A stretch of DNA of 32,578 nt from a virus, in IMG/VR virus record IMGVR_UViG_3300031658_000054, positions 1 through 32,578 of that record; one strand, 5' to 3'. The translations under genes were made by a program, and so were the position numbers. Every line of letters begins with the position of its first letter. Within the stretch, counting starts at the first letter, position 1. Shown one piece after another: positions 31,848 through 32,578 of the stretch. The notes under the pieces are model-generated. The model had not been told where the DNA came from. It was given only the letters and a program-made list of their open reading frames with translations, and made no database searches.

Positions 31848-32513
31848 ATGAAATTATATAATGAAGATTGCTTAGTAGCAATGGATAGACTGATAGAACA
31901 AGGTGTAGTGGTAGATGCTATTATAACAGACCCACCCTACAAAGTCATTAGTGGAGGAAAGCCAACTAAGAAAGGACAACCATCAGGATTGCTATCTAAA
32001 AATGATGGGAAAATATTTAAACATAATGATTTGAAGGAAGAAGATTGGTTTCCTAAAATATTTGAACTTCTGAAAGAAGGTGGACATTGTTATATAATGG
32101 TAAATACTTTAAATCTTGAAAGATATTTAAGACTAGCAAGAGAAACAGGGTTTAAGTTACATAACTTATTGGTATGGGAAAAGAGCAACTGTACTCCCAA
32201 CAGATGGTATATGAAAAATTGCGAATATACTTTGTTTCTTAGAAAAGGCAAAGCAAACCCTATAAAAATGCTTGGGTCAAAAACAGTACATAAATTTAAA
32301 AATGAGAGTAATAAAGCACATCCATCAGAAAAACCTTTAGAATTAATGAGCTTATATGTTGAGAATAGCACAAATGAAGGTGAGTTAGTTTTAGACTTTA
32401 CAATGGGAAGTGGAAGCACAGGAGTAGCTTGTAAGAATTTAAATAGAGATTTTATAGGAATAGAAATGGATGAAAACTATTTTAATATCGCAAAAGAAAG
32501 GATTAGAAAATGA
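31848..32513 (+). CDS. DNA methyltransferase, allele 2 (beta-class, DPPY)
   Basis: A 221-residue methyltransferase. DPPY (28-31) precedes FTMGSGSTG (about 184-192). The core is different from allele 1: KVISGGKPTKKGQPSGLLSK, a LLKEGGHCYIMVNTLNLERY strand region and NRWYMKNCEYTLFLRKGKAN with HPSEKP. It has the same first 31 residues (few base changes) and the same last ~42 as the copy at 191-907. The exchanged part covers the catalytic-domain body, so target specificity is probably different. It overlaps the next ORF by 4 bases. Confidence 0.9.
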   Translation: MKLYNEDCLVAMDRLIEQGVVVDAIITDPPYKVISGGKPTKKGQPSGLLSKNDGKIFKHNDLKEEDWFPKIFELLKEGGHCYIMVNTLNLERYLRLARETGFKLHNLLVWEKSNCTPNRWYMKNCEYTLFLRKGKANPIKMLGSKTVHKFKNESNKAHPSEKPLELMSLYVENSTNEGELVLDFTMGSGSTGVACKNLNRDFIGIEMDENYFNIAKERIRK

Positions 32514-32578
32514 GCTACACAGAATACATCAGGAGAGTAGAAGCGATCAAATCAAGTGCAGCTTCAATAGAAAGAAGA
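32510..32578 (+). CDS. Small charged protein, N-terminal part (cut by window end)
   Basis: The first 23 codons (MSYTEYIRRVEAIKSSAASI and on) of the same gene as 904-1086, with one amino-acid change (H3 to Y). It starts in the ATGA overlap of the second methyltransferase. Confidence 0.7.
   Translation, partial: MSYTEYIRRVEAIKSSAASIERR

Larger units (their letters stand above)
31658..32578 (+). repeat. Right copy of terminal module repeat
   Basis: Partner of 1-972. Outer blocks of 283 and 197 bases are conserved, and the methyltransferase core differs. If it is a contig overlap, the unique genome length is about 31.6 kb. Confidence 0.88.

Noticed and set aside
1-32578. tRNA genes, CRISPR arrays, insertion sequences, integrase or attachment site
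   Set aside because: I looked for cloverleaf patterns, regularly spaced repeats, transposase or integrase motifs and found none. The short repeated pentamers at 27398-27433 are too few and short for an array.

Overview
The window looks like an almost complete genome of a small tailed phage with a short-tailed (podovirus, T7-like) virion. It is AT-rich. Most genes sit on the + strand and are packed with 1-14 base overlaps, Shine-Dalgarno sites and sigma70-like TATAAT boxes. I saw no Bacteroidota-type promoters. AT-richness, codon use, extended -10 boxes and protein flavour suggest a Campylobacterota host (Sulfurimonas/Arcobacter-like). That host call is inference. No integrase, classical repressor, DNA polymerase, RNA polymerase or tRNA gene is visible, so it is probably a host-polymerase-dependent phage.

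The two ends repeat each other. Bases 1-972 and 31658-32578 carry the same GIY-YIG nuclease / DNA methyltransferase / small-ORF module. The two outer blocks are nearly identical, but the methyltransferase core is different. The simplest reading is a circular or terminally redundant genome of about 31.6 kb assembled slightly past one turn, with two methyltransferase alleles in the population. A true duplication is the alternative.

Layout:
(1) 1-2555: accessory module with methyltransferase, HTH peptide, secreted protein, YopX-like protein and many tiny ORFs.
(2) 2552-12052: packaging and head-tail genes: small and large terminase, portal, C1q-like virion protein, scaffold, major capsid protein behind its own promoter and followed by a terminator, and tail tubular A and B.
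(3) 12065-19446: four internal (ejected) virion proteins. One ends in a putative ADP-ribosyltransferase-like domain followed by a GNAT domain.
(4) 19482-22483: T7-type tail fibre and accessory proteins.
(5) 22483-24178: lysis cassette with holin, GH108-like muramidase and small membrane proteins.
(6) 24181-27329, - strand: control and replication operon with HTH protein, tiny membrane peptide, zinc-ribbon peptide, a strikingly structured leader, initiator-like protein, a DnaB-like helicase split into N and C parts, and a VRR-NUC nuclease.
(7) 27473-31472, + strand: recombination and early genes: ribbon-helix-helix regulator, ERF annealing protein, Gp157-like protein, a DGR-type variable protein, HNH nuclease, secreted peptide and SSB.
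(8) 31479-32578: palindromic promoter, then GIY-YIG nuclease and second methyltransferase.

The most unusual element is the C-type-lectin/Fib_succ-type protein at 29439-29876. Its last third is GC-rich (about 57% by hand count, against about 34% just upstream) and has the look of a diversity-generating retroelement variable region, yet no reverse transcriptase or template repeat is visible. No gene-free stretch exceeds 300 bases. The three largest gaps (8612-8840, 26687-26830, 27330-27472) hold the promoters and structures listed below.
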